Below are positions 1 through 9,617 of a stretch of 64,000 nt of DNA, piece after piece. The position numbers were made by a program, and so were the translations under genes. Position 1 is the first letter of the stretch; every line of letters begins with the position of its first letter. The notes beneath the pieces were generated by a model. The model worked only from the letters and a program-made list of their open reading frames with translations. It had not been told where the DNA came from and made no database searches. The stretch is from Streptomyces sp. WM6378 (GTDB lineage: Bacteria; Actinomycetota; Actinomycetes; Streptomycetales; Streptomycetaceae): assembly GCF_001279695.1 (NCBI RefSeq), contig NZ_LGDD01000326.1, positions 1-64,000 of the forward strand, written 5' to 3'.

Positions 1-198
1 GTGGACTTCGGCAACTACCAGCCCATCCATCTCGGTGAGCCGGTCGAGCACCAACCCGGGCACCTTCGGAAAGAGCGCCTGCTCCAGCCTGGACAATTCC
101 CGCATGACCAGGGCATTCCCGTTCTGATCCGTGATCGCTACGGGCGGCGATCGTGACCGTCCCGAGATTTCGACCAGACCCGTTTCCAGGAATCGTCA

Positions 199-882
199 TC
201 ACCAGCTGATCGTCCGCTCAACTCGCCACCTCCTTGGCAGCACCTTGAACCCCTTCTGTCCCTTCGGCTTGGAGACGACCTTCACGGTGAGGTGCAGGAA
301 GGACTTCGCCCAGTCGATAAGTGTGCCTCCGTAGGCCGAGTCGCCCCAGATCATGGTGAGTTGGGGGTGCATGAGGCGGAGGAGGAAGTCGCGGGCCGGA
401 ACACTGTCGTGCGGGCTGGCAGGAGTGACCATGACGGTCAGCAGAAGCCCCCGGCTGCCGACCGCGAGGCGGCGCTTGCGCCCGTTGATCAGTTTCCCGC
501 CGTCGAAGCCGCGGCTGGCTTTGGCGACGGTCTCAGCGGCCTTGACCGATTGGGAATCGAGGATCGCGGTCACCGCGCGCGGGCTGCGGCCCGCGCGGAC
601 GCGGACACGGTGCCTGAGCTGGTCCCGGATCCGGGCGACCGCCCCGGAGGCGGCCCACCACTGGTGGAAGCCGTAGATCGTGCGCCAGGGCGGGAAGTCG
701 GCCGGCATCGCCCGCCACTTGATCCCGTTGTCAACCAGATAGCGGATCCCGTCGACGACCTCCCGCCTCGGGTGTTTCTCCGGCCGGCCGCGCCCGGTGT
801 CGTGGGCGGCCGGCGGCAGCAGCGGTTCCAGGAGAGACCATTCGGCGTCGGTGGTGTCGGAGGGGTAGTGGCGTCGGCGCAT
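199..882 (-). pseudogene. IS5-family transposase, C-terminally truncated
   Basis: The frame starts at the methionine of MRRRHYPSDTTDAEW and carries the N-terminal IS5 domain followed by a DDE catalytic core: ILDSQSVK (first Asp), WGDSAYGG (second Asp) and RRWRVERTISW (Glu). A stop follows that Trp directly, where relatives continue for about 20-30 more residues, so the 3' end looks cut by a rearrangement. I see no matching terminal inverted repeats. The catalytic residues are present but the protein is probably inactive. Family call is firm; the pseudogene status is inferred from length. Confidence 0.8.
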
Positions 883-947
883 GGCAAGAGTGCCGGGCCC
901 GGCCAGGCAGAGTGTGGGCGGCCGCCGCGCCGGGCCCGGTGGCTCCT

Positions 948-1340
948 TCATCGCCTTCCAGCACGGCGGCCGCCTCGGGGTAGGGCTACTCGTACTGGTC
1001 GCGCAGGTCGAGGTTGGACTCGATCGCGTTGAGCTGGGTGAGCGTGTACTGGGCCCAGCGGCTCTTGGGGAACATCGTCAGGTGCCCGGCGCGCTGTCGC
1101 CAGAACCTCACGGCTGAAGACGTCCGTGCCGAAGTCGGCTGCCCACAGCGCCTGGCGGCCCAACCGGCGCAACCCCATCGCCAAGGTGAACGCCCCGCCG
1201 GGCACCATGTCCAGTCCGCTGGCCCACACCTCGGTCCCCGCACGCACTGGACCGCGCAGATCCGTGAGGACCAGGTCGACCGAGTAGGCCCCGTCGACGA
1301 GCACCGCGTCCTTCGCGCGCTGATACGACACGGGCGTCAC
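948..1340 (-). pseudogene. PfkB-family sugar kinase, N-terminal fragment
   Basis: The first 80 residues (VDLVLTDL..., VPGGAFTLAMGLRRLG, FGTDVFSREVL) match the N-terminal substrate-binding lobe of ribokinase/PfkB-family carbohydrate kinases. After about position 1120 the frame turns into low-complexity Arg/Pro-rich sequence and ends, so the ATP-binding half is missing. The GTG start overlaps the stop of the fragment upstream (GTGA), suggesting the two were once translationally coupled. An alternative frame ending at 986 (..NAIESNLDLRDQYE) looks protein-like but I cannot assign it; it may be another spliced fragment. Confidence 0.6.
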
Positions 1341-1490
1341 CCGTTCAGTCGGTAGGCCACGTATTCCACCAGTCGGCCGTCGCGCTCGCGCTCCAGCCGG
1401 TCCACCACCGTGCGCCGCAATCCGCTGCGGTCCATCAGCATCCGAGCGAAGTCCAGATCACCGCTGCTGCCGAAGAAGAAGAGAAACCGG
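1337..1490 (-). pseudogene. C-terminal fragment of an unidentified protein
   Basis: The last 50 or so codons of this frame (FGSSGDLDFARMLMDRSG then RLERERDGRLVEYVAYRLNG) read like a genuine protein terminus with balanced composition. Upstream of about 1490 the frame becomes the shadow of the opposite-strand GT20 fragment, so the two pieces are joined head to head at a rearrangement junction. It overlaps the start of the PfkB fragment by GTGA. I do not recognise the family. Confidence 0.3.
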
Positions 1491-2095
1491 CCCTGGCCCC
1501 CTTCCACAAGATCCGCGCCCTCGCGACCCTGCTTGACCGACAACCAGAACTGCGCGGACGACTGCGCTTTCGGCTCGTGTGTCCGCCACCCGAGCCCGGA
1601 ATCCGCTCCTACGAGACAACCCGCGTCGAACTCGAACAAGCCATCACCACACTTAACGCCCGCTGGAGCGCCGGTGAATGGCAGCCAGTGGAATACATCC
1701 CGCGATCGCTCCCCTTCACCGAGGTCATGGACCACTACCTGGCAGCCGATGTCTTCTGGGTGACGTCCCTGGCCGACGGGATGAACCTCACCGTCCAGGA
1801 ATACCTCACCGCTCAAGCCGCCTCCGGACACGCTGGCATCCTCGTCCTCTCTCGGCATACTGGTGTCGCCCAGCGGCTCGGGAACGCGGCAGTGCTCACC
1901 GACCCCTGTCACCCGCAAGACCTCGTAGATGCCTTGCACACCGCGCTGACCATGCCCCCATCTCACCGCAGGGCAAACACGGCCAACCTGATCCGCCTGC
2001 TCGACGCGGCACCACCCTCCGACTGGGCCCGCGCCGTCATCGCGGCCATAGCCGACCAGGCCGGACATCCGCCAAGCCCGCGCTCCCGGCAGTGA
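1490..2095 (+). pseudogene. GT20 (trehalose-6-phosphate synthase-like) C-terminal fragment
   Basis: The open frame shows the C-terminal nucleotide-sugar-binding half of glycosyltransferase family 20: KIRALATLLDRQPELRGR (the usual family Ala/Leu-rich helix), YIPRSLPFTEVMDHYLAADVF, VTSLADGMNLTVQEYL and GILVLSRHTGVAQRLG. OtsA-type enzymes and the validamycin-pathway synthase ValL share this fold. The N-terminal half is absent, because the frame begins abruptly at about 1490 against an opposite-strand fragment. With no start codon or acceptor-binding lobe it cannot be functional. Confidence 0.75.
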
Positions 2096-2284
2096 ACCGG
2101 GCTTCGAGGTCTCGGATCTGGGTGGCGGGGAGCTTTGGAGGAGGAGGTGAAGCCGAACTCCTCCAGGGGGCCTGCTGCGCGGATGACAGCGCCGTAGACG
2201 GCTCGCACGTACGTACTCTCCGGAGGGGGGAATCATGTCGGCCCTTCGCCTGTCGACCGGGCCCGTCCCGGCTCCAAGCACCAC

Positions 2285-2626
2285 TTGATCGTCGACCGTC
2301 ACGGGACACCGCTCACCGGCGGCAACCGGCACGACGTCACCCAGCTCCTGCCCTTGCTGGATGCGGTCCCGCCGATCCGGGGCCTGCGGGGCCGCCCTCG
2401 CCGCAGACCCCGGCGGCTGTACGCCGACCGGGGCTACGACTTCGACAAGTACCGCCGCCTGCTGTGGAAACGCGGCATCAAGCCCGTGATCGCCCGCTGC
2501 GGCGTCGCTCGCGGCTCCGGACTGGGCAAGGTGCGCTGGGTGGTTGAGCGCGTCTTCGCTCACCTGCACTGGTTCCGCCGCCTACGGATCCGCTGGGAGA
2601 TCCGCGACGACATCCACGAAGCCTAA
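2285..2626 (+). pseudogene. IS5-family transposase, C-terminal half
   Basis: The frame carries the second part of an IS5 DDE domain: HGTPLTGGNRHDVTQLLPL, RLYADRGYDFDKYR (Asp) and VVERVFAHLHWFRRLRIRW (Glu). The first catalytic Asp and the N-terminal domain are missing. Its last 80 bp are nearly identical to those of the fragment at 6148-6470, so the two are copies of the same element family. Confidence 0.8.
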
Positions 2627-2795
2627 TTCCTCACCCTGGGAGGTGCGTTCATCTGCTGGCGCCGCCTGTCACAACAGGCCCGCACTCGCGCTCTCCCGCA
2701 GTAGCCACAACGTTCCCTGGGCTGGCCCGGCCAGGCATTCCGAGCCGCGTTTCCGTGCGGGCGCCGTCGCTCTGGCGTCGGGCTCGGCCTGCTGG

Positions 2796-3914
2796 TCAGT
2801 GGTCGAGGAGGGCGATGCGGATGGCTCGTTCGACGTGGGCGGCGGTGTTGGCGTGGCCTTGGGCGTTGGGGTGGACCAGGGTGACGCGCTTGCGGATGAG
2901 ACCGCAGTTCAGCGGGGTGCCGGGGAGTTTGGCGGGCCAGTAGTCCGCGGCGTCGCCGCAGATTCCCTCGACCCACTTGGTGCCGGCGGGCTGGCAGGCG
3001 TCGTGGCCCACGCTGGAGGAGTAGACGTCGACGTAGCGGTCGCCGAAGAACGACGTAACCCGCTGGATCGTGCTGTTCAGCGGCTTGAGGACGTTGTCAC
3101 GGAGCCAGTCGACGTCGGCGTGCTTGATCGAGCTCAACTCGGTGAGGGCGAGGCGGTTGCAGGCACTGCCTTCCTGCGGCAGGACGGCCGGGTAGCCGAC
3201 GGTGATCACCTTGGCGTTGGGTGCGGCCTCGTGCACCTTGGCCAGCATGGCGATGTACTCGTCCTGGACCCGGGCGAGCTTGTCCTGGACGCTCTCCTCC
3301 CCTGCGGGCGGGTTGGTGTAGTGCTCGCGGCAGGACTTGCCGGGCGTCGCGCCCAGTTCGAGGCACTTGAGGAGCATGCCGCCGAAGGGCAGGCTGTTGC
3401 CGCCGACGCCGATGGTGACGACGTCGGTCTTGTCGTTGAGCTTGGCCCGCTTGATCTGCGGGTCGACTGCGGTCCAGCCTCCGGCCGGGGGCTGGACCGG
3501 GCTGATCGGCGTCTGCTTGGCGTCGGCGATGTCGGCGATGGTGGCGTTGCCGCAGCTGACGTTGGTCAGGTGGACGGGCTTGCCCGGCGGGAACTCGTCG
3601 AGTTCCCGCTCGACCACGCCGGGGTAGGCGTCGGTGGTGCGGTCACAGCCGTCCCGCGACGCATCACCCAGCGCGGGCTGCGGGGTCCCGACGAACCCGC
3701 CGGCGGTGTACGAGTCACCCAGTGCGGCCCACTGATACTGATCAGCCGCACCGGCGGAGCCCGAAGGCACAAGCGCGGACATCGCCAGCGTGAGTCCCAC
3801 GGTCAGTGCGCCCGTTCGCAGGTGGGAGCCGGGCCGCCGCACGGCTCTCCCAGGACGGACCCGCAGAGCCGTCGAGGCGAGGGCTGCCAGTCGGCCCATA
3901 GACGTCGAACGCAT
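2796..3914 (-). CDS. Secreted SGNH/GDSL-type hydrolase
   Basis: About 372 residues. I chose the ATG at 3914 (MRSTSMGRL) because a GGAG lies about seven bases upstream; an in-frame ATG at 3944 is the alternative. An arginine-rich n-region and a hydrophobic stretch (GALTVGLTLAMSALVPSGSAGA) form a signal peptide. Block I is ALGDSYTAGG (nucleophile Ser), block III GVGGNS (oxyanion Asn) and block V LVHPNAQGH with the catalytic His, so this is an esterase/lipase of the Streptomyces SGNH type. Eight or so cysteines in the mature part suggest disulfides. Substrate is unknown. It is flanked by debris and no operon partner is visible. Confidence 0.85.
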   Translation of the reverse strand: MRSTSMGRLAALASTALRVRPGRAVRRPGSHLRTGALTVGLTLAMSALVPSGSAGAADQYQWAALGDSYTAGGFVGTPQPALGDASRDGCDRTTDAYPGVVERELDEFPPGKPVHLTNVSCGNATIADIADAKQTPISPVQPPAGGWTAVDPQIKRAKLNDKTDVVTIGVGGNSLPFGGMLLKCLELGATPGKSCREHYTNPPAGEESVQDKLARVQDEYIAMLAKVHEAAPNAKVITVGYPAVLPQEGSACNRLALTELSSIKHADVDWLRDNVLKPLNSTIQRVTSFFGDRYVDVYSSSVGHDACQPAGTKWVEGICGDAADYWPAKLPGTPLNCGLIRKRVTLVHPNAQGHANTAAHVERAIRIALLDH

Positions 3915-4234
3915 CCACAGTCTCCATTCACTCTTCGCAGTCATGTGACTACGGAATGAAGCTAGGTGAGGGCATGTGACCGTCGGACGGGTGCGCCGGG
4001 TAAACCACCCGAGCGTGTTGTGCTGAGGTTCTGGGCCACGGTGAGTGCGCCGGGTGGCCGCCCCCCTGACAGCGAAGAGACGTGCCGCAGACAGCTGACG
4101 GCGTCGGACCGCACCTGGAGGACACGGGTGCCAGAGGGCAGCCTCATTCTGAAACGATCAGTGACTGAGGACGAGGAGCGCCTCTCGTGCGGAACCGCCG
4201 CCGACGACTGGCGGACACACCTGCCTGGCGGCAG

Positions 4235-4270
4235 CACGAAGCCCCAGGCGATGCCGCCTGAGGCTTCGTG
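4235..4270 (-). terminator. Terminator-like hairpin
   Basis: A 16-bp inverted repeat with one mismatch around the loop ATGC (left arm 4235-4250, right arm 4255-4270). It lies just past the stop of the minus-strand helicase remnant (4275) and is followed by no long T-run, as is common for actinobacterial hairpin terminators. Confidence 0.5.
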
Positions 4271-4274
4271 TACT

Positions 4275-6147
4275 TCACCTGACCGCCAGGTTCAACGACC
4301 GGCCGTACGCCGTGTCACGCCCATTCAATTCCCAGCCTCCGCAGCGCATCCAATTGCTCGTGGTGAGCTTGTCCCGCCTCGTGTTGGTGTTGGAGATCCA
4401 TGCGCCCAGCTTCACGGCCACCGGGTCCGTCCTGTCGTCGACAGTGATGGTCTCGCTGTGGCCGCGTGGTATCGGCCGGTGGGCGCCTTCCCGCTCCACC
4501 CATTGGGCGAGGGCCGCCAGGCCCCGCTGGAACGCCTGTTGTGACCTTGCTCGGGCCCCTTCGCCGCACGGCCGGCCGCCGGGGCGGGAGACGGCGTCTC
4601 AACTGGCTTGATGCCCAGCAGGGTTAGCCGTTCCTGTTACTCGGTGGAGAGTTGCGCCCAGGTGGCTGGCTGTTTCTGCTGTGCCAGCCATGTGCCGAGG
4701 TCGTCGCCGTCCATGAGGACGCCGGGTGCGATGTCGGGCAGGTGGCCGTCGGTGTTGACCAGGTCGGCGAGGACGCGGTGGTGGCGCTGTCAGTCCAGGG
4801 CCACGGGCAGTCCCAGTCCGGGTCGATCGCCGTCAGTCGCGCCGCGCGCTCCGCTGCCCGCTCCGGGTCCTTGCCCAGGCCGTTCTTCTCGCCCTTGCTC
4901 CGGAGGTTGGCCAGGTGTTGCCCGATGGGCACCATCGCTTCGCCTTCGCCCCAGACGGCGTCCTGTCGGGGTGCGAGGTGGCCGGTGGCGCGCCGGTAGG
5001 AGCGGAGCGTGGCGAGCTTGCTCTGCCACGCCTCTTCGCCCGGTTCCCAGACCATTCCGGCTTCCGGGGCGTCGAGCAGGGTCTTGCGTCGTTCTTCGAG
5101 TTCCCCGGTTCGTAGGGCTTTGCGTTGCTGGTGCACCCACCGCCCGAGGGGCAAGTCCTTGGTGACGCCGACCTCGGTCTCGGTGTCGTACGGGACGGCG
5201 TAGAGGCCGGTGATCTCGTTCTGCTTCCGCCAGAGGATGAAGGCTCGGTAGCCCTCCAGCCACACCAGTGATTCGGGCCGGTAGCCGCGGGTGCGCAGGA
5301 ATGCCGCGATGGTCGCGGCGTCGCGCGGGCTGGAGAAGTGCAGCAGCGTCGACTCGGCTGCCGTGTCGGCGCCGTCCTCCTGGTCCTCGCCGTCGCCCTC
5401 GCCTTCGGCGCCGACGATCCGCCCGTCCTCGTCGCGCCGGATGTGGACTTTGCGTTGTCCGTGGGTGAGGGCGCGGGAGGCGAGCTGTTCGACCAGGCGC
5501 TCGTCGTGGGAGCGCAGGCTGGAGTACGGCTACGAGGGGTTTGAAGCTGGCGGAGGCGACTCATGTCGGTTGGGTCCTCGCTGGCCTCCAGGAAGACGGG
5601 CACGATGATCCTGGCGACCTTGGTGGAGCCGTCCTTGTTGGGCCGGAGGGCACGGCCGATGCTCTGGACGATTTCGACTTGGAAGCCGCGGGTGTCGGCG
5701 AAGCAGATCGCGTCCACCCCCCGCTCGCCCGTGATGTCCACGCCCTCCCCGAGCACGCGTACGGAGGCGAGGAATGCCCGGTGTACACGCCGGTTGTTGG
5801 CGTCGATGCCGCCTGCGAACTGCCGTAGAACTTCGCGTCGATCGAGGACTTCGGCAGGCTCTCCGCTTTCGTCAGGGCTTCGTCGGATGCTTCGGTGCTG
5901 TACAGCTCGGCGGCCGTCTTGGGCAGCTTTGCCGCGAACGCTTCGGCTTCCTCGACCCGTTGGTGGAACGTCATCACGGTCTTGAGGTTGTGGCGGGCGG
6001 CGTGTTCCAGGAGGGCGGTCTGCAGGAGCGCGAGGCGCCGGCCCCGCAGCGCCTCCTCGGACAGGCCGAGGACGGGGGAGGGGGCGCGGATCTCCAGGCC
6101 GTCGATCTCGAATCCGGCGAGGATCTCGCGCTCGATCGCCTCGCTCA
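4275..6147 (-). pseudogene. Superfamily II helicase with helicase-associated (HA) domains, broken
   Basis: Pieces of one long protein lie in several minus-strand frames. 6147-5830 gives a linker and start of the helicase C-terminal domain (NLKTVMTFHQRVEEAEAFA). About 5830-5570, in another frame, gives the conserved helicase motifs (VRVLGEGVDI, GVDAICFADTRG, QSIGRALRPN). 5265-4790 and 4620-4275 give several HA repeats (LGRWVHQQRKALRTG, LGAWISNTNTRRDKL). At least three frame changes separate them, and the N-terminal ATPase lobe is replaced by an IS5 fragment. A similar HA remnant lies at 26930-27500. Such proteins are common near Streptomyces chromosome ends. Confidence 0.75.
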
Positions 6148-6470
6148 GCCCGATGCTCGAAGCCGTTCCGCCGGTGCGAGGCAAGCGCGGCCGGCCCCGG
6201 CGCCGCCCGGACCTCGTGCTTGGTGACCGCGGCTACGACCACGACAAGTACCGCCGACTCGCTTGGGGACTTGGGGTGAAGCCGGTGATCGCCCGCCGGG
6301 GGACCGAGCATGGCTCTGGACTGGGAGCTCAACGTTGGGTCGTGGAGCGTGCCTTCGCCCATCTGCACTGGTTCCGCCGCCTGCGGATCCGCTGGGAGAT
6401 CCGCGACGACATTCACGAAGCTTCCCTCACCCTGGGACGCCATCCTCGTCTGCTGGCGCCGGCTGTCCGT
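6148..6470 (+). pseudogene. IS5-family transposase, C-terminal fragment
   Basis: Reads LEAVPPVRGKRGRPRRRP, then LVLGDRGYDHDKYRRLAW (Asp) and VVERAFAHLHWFRRLRIRW (Glu). It is a second copy of the fragment at 2285-2626 and continues about 15 residues further. It truncates the helicase remnant on the other strand. No N-terminus and no inverted repeats are visible. Confidence 0.75.
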
Positions 6471-6935
6471 TCAATCCCAGTAGCTACGGGAACGCGGCCT
6501 GGTCACTGCCTCGTTCGGCCAGGCCAGACGGACTTGCCGGAGCTGTTCGTGCAGTGCGTCGATCCAACCGTGTCCGGCATCCAGCCAGAGGCGAATCGAG
6601 GAGATGGACTCGTTGCTATCCGTCACGGTGACGATGGGTACGGGTACGGAGAAACTCCGGTCCAGCTCGATCTGGAACTCGCAGCCGCTGGATGCCTTCC
6701 ACTTGATGTCGCGATAGGCAGCAAGTTCGTTCAGAGCCGTGGACCAGTCGTCCAGGTCCTCGGGCGACAGGTACAGCTCAATACGCCCGTTGGCGAAGCT
6801 GCTGGTGACAGTGAACTCGGCATCGAGGTAGTCGTTGTACGGCGTCGCCCCGGGACGCTGACGCCCCAACACCCGCAGCCGGACACTACTGCCCAGCTCA
6901 GGGCTACCACCCGCCACCAGATGCAACAGATCCAC
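6471..6935 (-). CDS. DUF5959-like hypothetical protein
   Basis: About 154 residues from the GTG of VDLLHLVAGG. The pattern of an N-terminal VDLLHL, a VRLRVLGRQRPG strand, YNDYLDAEFTVTSSFANGR and LYLSPEDLDDWSTALNEL resembles the Streptomyces family DUF5959, whose function is unknown. It is probably cytoplasmic: no signal peptide or membrane segment. The 3' end abuts the IS5 fragment on the opposite strand (6470/6471), so the last residues (..PRSRSYWD) may be altered. The family assignment is from memory of the pattern. Confidence 0.6.
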   Translation of the reverse strand: MDLLHLVAGGSPELGSSVRLRVLGRQRPGATPYNDYLDAEFTVTSSFANGRIELYLSPEDLDDWSTALNELAAYRDIKWKASSGCEFQIELDRSFSVPVPIVTVTDSNESISSIRLWLDAGHGWIDALHEQLRQVRLAWPNEAVTRPRSRSYWD

Positions 6936-6983
6936 TGCGCCACCGCCAACCATGAGTCCTCCCAGCCCCCGTCTGCCCCGCTA

Positions 6984-7700
6984 TCATGCACGAGCCACCA
7001 AGGCCCCCACCTGGCATTTCGCTAGGGGTTGTAAGAAGCCCGTCGAGCCGCCCCCCCCCGCCCAGATGGCGCGACGCCCGGCGATGGATGGAGTGGGGCG
7101 GTGTCCGGTCCGCGGTGGCGGTCTTGCGGCCTGCTGTCCGCCGACAGCGTCGATGGTGGCTGTCAGCGGCTGCCGGGGGCCGGCTGCTGCCAGGGCCTCC
7201 GCGGTCACCTGCCGCAGTGCACGGCCGGTAATCCAGCGGTTCTTCCCGCCGGCCAGGTATGCCGCGGCGCGGCCCACCCATTCCGGGTCGCCGAGGAGAT
7301 GTAGCTTTCCTTCAGTGGTGAGCTGCCGGAGCAGGGACTCCAGCCGGAGGGCGTCCACCGCCCGGTACGGGCGCGCGTGCTGGTCGAAGCGCAGCTGGTG
7401 GTCCTCGTACGGGTGGCGCAGTGTCGTGTGCATCCAGCCGCCGTTTCGCGTGGCGACCCTTCCCCTCAGCGTGTACATGCCTCTGCTGTTCGTGTTCCAG
7501 GAGTGCTTGCCCCAGGAGATCCCGATGCCATTCATGATCCTGGACCACGGGATCAACTGTCCCTCGGAGTCCGGCTCGTGCTGGTAGAGCCCGTCCGGGC
7601 GGAACTCCACCCAGTGGGTGTTTGGGCGTGTGGCGTCTCCGACTCCCCAATGGCCGCCGGTCAGTTCCAGCGGTCCCAGAAATGTACGGTCCTCCACCAT
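6984..7700 (-). CDS. Hypothetical protein
   Basis: 238 residues, family not recognised. The first 150 residues have normal globular composition (WVEFRPDGLYQHEPDSEGQ, WSRIMNGIGISWGKHSWN, MYTLRGRVATRNGGWMHT) and read like a small beta-rich domain, followed by a helical part (LRLESLLRQLTTEGKLHLLG, YLAGGKNRWITGRALRQVTAEAL). The last 60 residues are Pro/Arg/Gly-rich and low in information, so the true stop may have been lost or the tail may be disordered. It is transcribed in the same direction as the DUF5959-like gene, 48 bp apart. Confidence 0.5.
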   Translation of the reverse strand: MVEDRTFLGPLELTGGHWGVGDATRPNTHWVEFRPDGLYQHEPDSEGQLIPWSRIMNGIGISWGKHSWNTNSRGMYTLRGRVATRNGGWMHTTLRHPYEDHQLRFDQHARPYRAVDALRLESLLRQLTTEGKLHLLGDPEWVGRAAAYLAGGKNRWITGRALRQVTAEALAAAGPRQPLTATIDAVGGQQAARPPPRTGHRPTPSIAGRRAIWAGGGGSTGFLQPLAKCQVGALVARA

Positions 7701-7910
7701 GCGGTCATTGAATCACGCGTTCTGTGAAGGGTTGCTCTGCCTTTGGCCGTAACTCCCGTCCCGCCGCCGTGCTGGGGCCAGGGTGGCGTCCCGTGGTTTG
7801 GTATTGCGGCAACTACTACATAGCCCCTGGCCGTGAGGCGGCCATCACGCAACTCTCTGAGTAGTGAAGCCCGTTGTGTGAGAGGTGTGCGATGCCTTGT
7901 TCGGTGTGGC

Positions 7911-8819
7911 TCATTCCGTGTTGAGTTTGTCGGAGGTTATGCGGGCGAGTAGTTCGCGGGTTTGCTGGGTTCGGCGGTGTCCTGGGGGCAGGAACTGCTC
8001 GCAGTCCGCGAGTACCTGGCGGGCTTCTGCTTCGGCTTCCGTGCGGCGGCCCAGGCCGTGCAGGGCGGTGGCGGCGCCGAGGCCGACGGCCCCGGCGCCG
8101 CCCCGGCCGTGCTCGGGGGCAGGCTTGCGGGCCTCGGCGAGGGCTTCTTCGTGGCGGCCCTGGCCGTTGAGGCTGCGAACCAGGCCGCAGCTCAGAGCCA
8201 TGGCGGCCTCTCCCTCGGCACGGGACAGCGTGCCGCGGGCAATGGTCTCGGCCGCTTCGTGGCGGCCCTGGTCATTGAGGGCGTGCACCAGACAGAGGAG
8301 TGCAGCCAGTTCCACTTTCACGGAGGGCTGGGTGATGCGGGCCAGGGCGTTCAGGACGTCCCGGCACTCGGTCTCGGCCTCGCTGGGCCGCTCCAGGTGA
8401 CACAGCGCCAGTGCACGGTTCACCCGGACCGCAAGCGACGTGGCGTAGTGGCGCATGCTCGGCGGTTCGGCCAGCTCGGCCAGCAGACCATCCAGCTCGC
8501 ACAGGGCCTGCGCAGGGCGCCCCTGGGCAAGGACAGCGCGCCCGGCGAGCATCGCGGCTGTCACGTTCGTCAGGTCGCCCCGCCCCGAGGCGCGCCCCGC
8601 AGCACCTTGGAAGGTGCGCGCTTGTGCCTCGGCTTCCTCGGCGCGGCCGGCACGCAGGAGCTCGCTGATTCCTCGCAGCACCAGCGCCGTGGCCTGGTCG
8701 GCTCCGCCCGTGGTCGGCGCAGGTCTACCGCGGGTCAGGAGAGTTCGTAGGGACTTCACAGACCGGGAGGCTACGGGGAGCGGCTCATCGTTGATCGTCG
8801 GGGTGCTGCCGTGTCCCAA
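7911..8819 (-). CDS. Tetratricopeptide-repeat protein
   Basis: 302 residues made almost entirely of Ala/Glu/Leu-rich helix pairs with the TPR spacing, for example LLRAGRAEEAEAQARTFQ, LAQGRPAQALCELDGLL, CHLERPSEAETECRDVL, LNDQGRHEAAETIARGTL, LNGQGRHEEALAEARK and LHGLGRRTEAEAEARQVL: six or seven repeats of about 40 residues. There is no enzymatic or DNA-binding domain and no signal peptide. In Streptomyces such repeats often form the C-terminal half of NB-ARC or SARP-type regulators, so this could be a stand-alone scaffold or the remaining half of a larger regulator. Partner unknown. Confidence 0.75.
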   Translation of the reverse strand: MGHGSTPTINDEPLPVASRSVKSLRTLLTRGRPAPTTGGADQATALVLRGISELLRAGRAEEAEAQARTFQGAAGRASGRGDLTNVTAAMLAGRAVLAQGRPAQALCELDGLLAELAEPPSMRHYATSLAVRVNRALALCHLERPSEAETECRDVLNALARITQPSVKVELAALLCLVHALNDQGRHEAAETIARGTLSRAEGEAAMALSCGLVRSLNGQGRHEEALAEARKPAPEHGRGGAGAVGLGAATALHGLGRRTEAEAEARQVLADCEQFLPPGHRRTQQTRELLARITSDKLNTE

Positions 8820-9105
8820 TCATCCGTATCTGCCGGGCAGCCGCAGTTCTGCCTATGACGGGCGCCGAGATGCTGGCTGCCCGCGAGTATCCGCCCGCGT
8901 GGCTCGTACAGCCCTGGGGGGCCAGGGCCTGTCAACGGGAGGCCAGGGCCGCGCCAGGAGCAGCGGGACCATGCCGCGCCCGAGCAGAAGGCCGGCCGCT
9001 GGTTCTCGCGCCGCTTCTGACGCGGGCAAGCCTCCCGCCGACGGCGGAGCGATGGGTACATGGAACACCGGCTTGACGGGGTGTGGGGCAGCGCTGCCCC
9101 CTGGC
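8820..9105. other. Intergenic stretch with no supported gene
   Basis: The frames here are Arg/Gly/Pro-rich, lack ribosome sites and overlap on both strands. I see nothing coding. Confidence 0.4.
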
Positions 9106-9300
9106 TGACCTGCCACTAGGACGGATCTAGGACGACCAAAGGACCCGTGGACATAGCGTTTCCTCGGGGGTGGTTGGCCGTGCCGGCGACGTAGCGCAGA
9201 GGACAGGGACGAAGCGTTCGGTCAATGCAGCAGCGGTAGCGACGGCGGTGGCGGCCGAGGAGAGCACATACCGCCGCCCATCTTGAACGACTGAGGAGTT
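9106..9300 (+). promoter_or_regulatory. Conserved leader module with decayed small-peptide start
   Basis: From 9106 the sequence TGACCTG, ACTAGGACG and ATCTAGGACG, then CCCGT and CATAGCGT, closely matches the minus strand of 63630-63577. About 50 bp further on, the text around 9210 (GAAGCGTTCGGTCAA) matches the start of the peptide gene at 63531, but its ATG is ACG here and the frame soon departs. The pair of TAGGAC repeats 11 bp apart looks like a promoter or activator site. I infer a duplicated leader plus secreted-peptide gene whose copy here has lost its start codon. Confidence 0.5.
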
Positions 9301-9617
9301 TTCGTGAGCGCAGCGCTCTCGCCCTTTCGGCACGGGGCGCCCAGCTCATACCCCCGGATCCCACGGATTGGCCTCGCCAAGCCTTATCGAGCGGCTGAAC
9401 CCAAGCGTCTGGTGAACGTCGGGTCGGCGTCATGGCGAAGCACTTACCTGCCAGCCGAACCTGGCTCGCGGAGGGCAACGAAAGCACGTGCTCGGAGTCG
9501 TCCTCAAGGGGTGTTGTCTTCGCCTCTACGAGAGTGCGGGCGGCCGATTCCACGGATGCGGCGCAAGCGCATGAAGCACATGGCATTGCATCAGAGAACC
9601 ACGAAGAGGAGCTGGAC
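9301..9617. other. Leader region upstream of small secreted protein
   Basis: A frame is open from 9432 into the secreted-protein gene, but the signal peptide begins only at 9618 and no ribosome site precedes 9432. I regard this stretch as 5' untranslated or intergenic. Confidence 0.4.

Noticed and set aside
1..105. Minus-strand frame at the window edge (MRELSRLEQALFPKVPGL...)
   Set aside because: It reads like a possible ISL3-type transposase N-terminus, but the piece is too short and lacks a ribosome site, so I did not annotate it.
1337..2569. 410-codon minus-strand frame
   Set aside because: Only its last 50 codons look real; the rest is the shadow of the GT20 and IS5 fragments.
2544..3959. 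471-codon plus-strand frame
   Set aside because: Antisense of the SGNH hydrolase, which has a signal peptide and full catalytic blocks.
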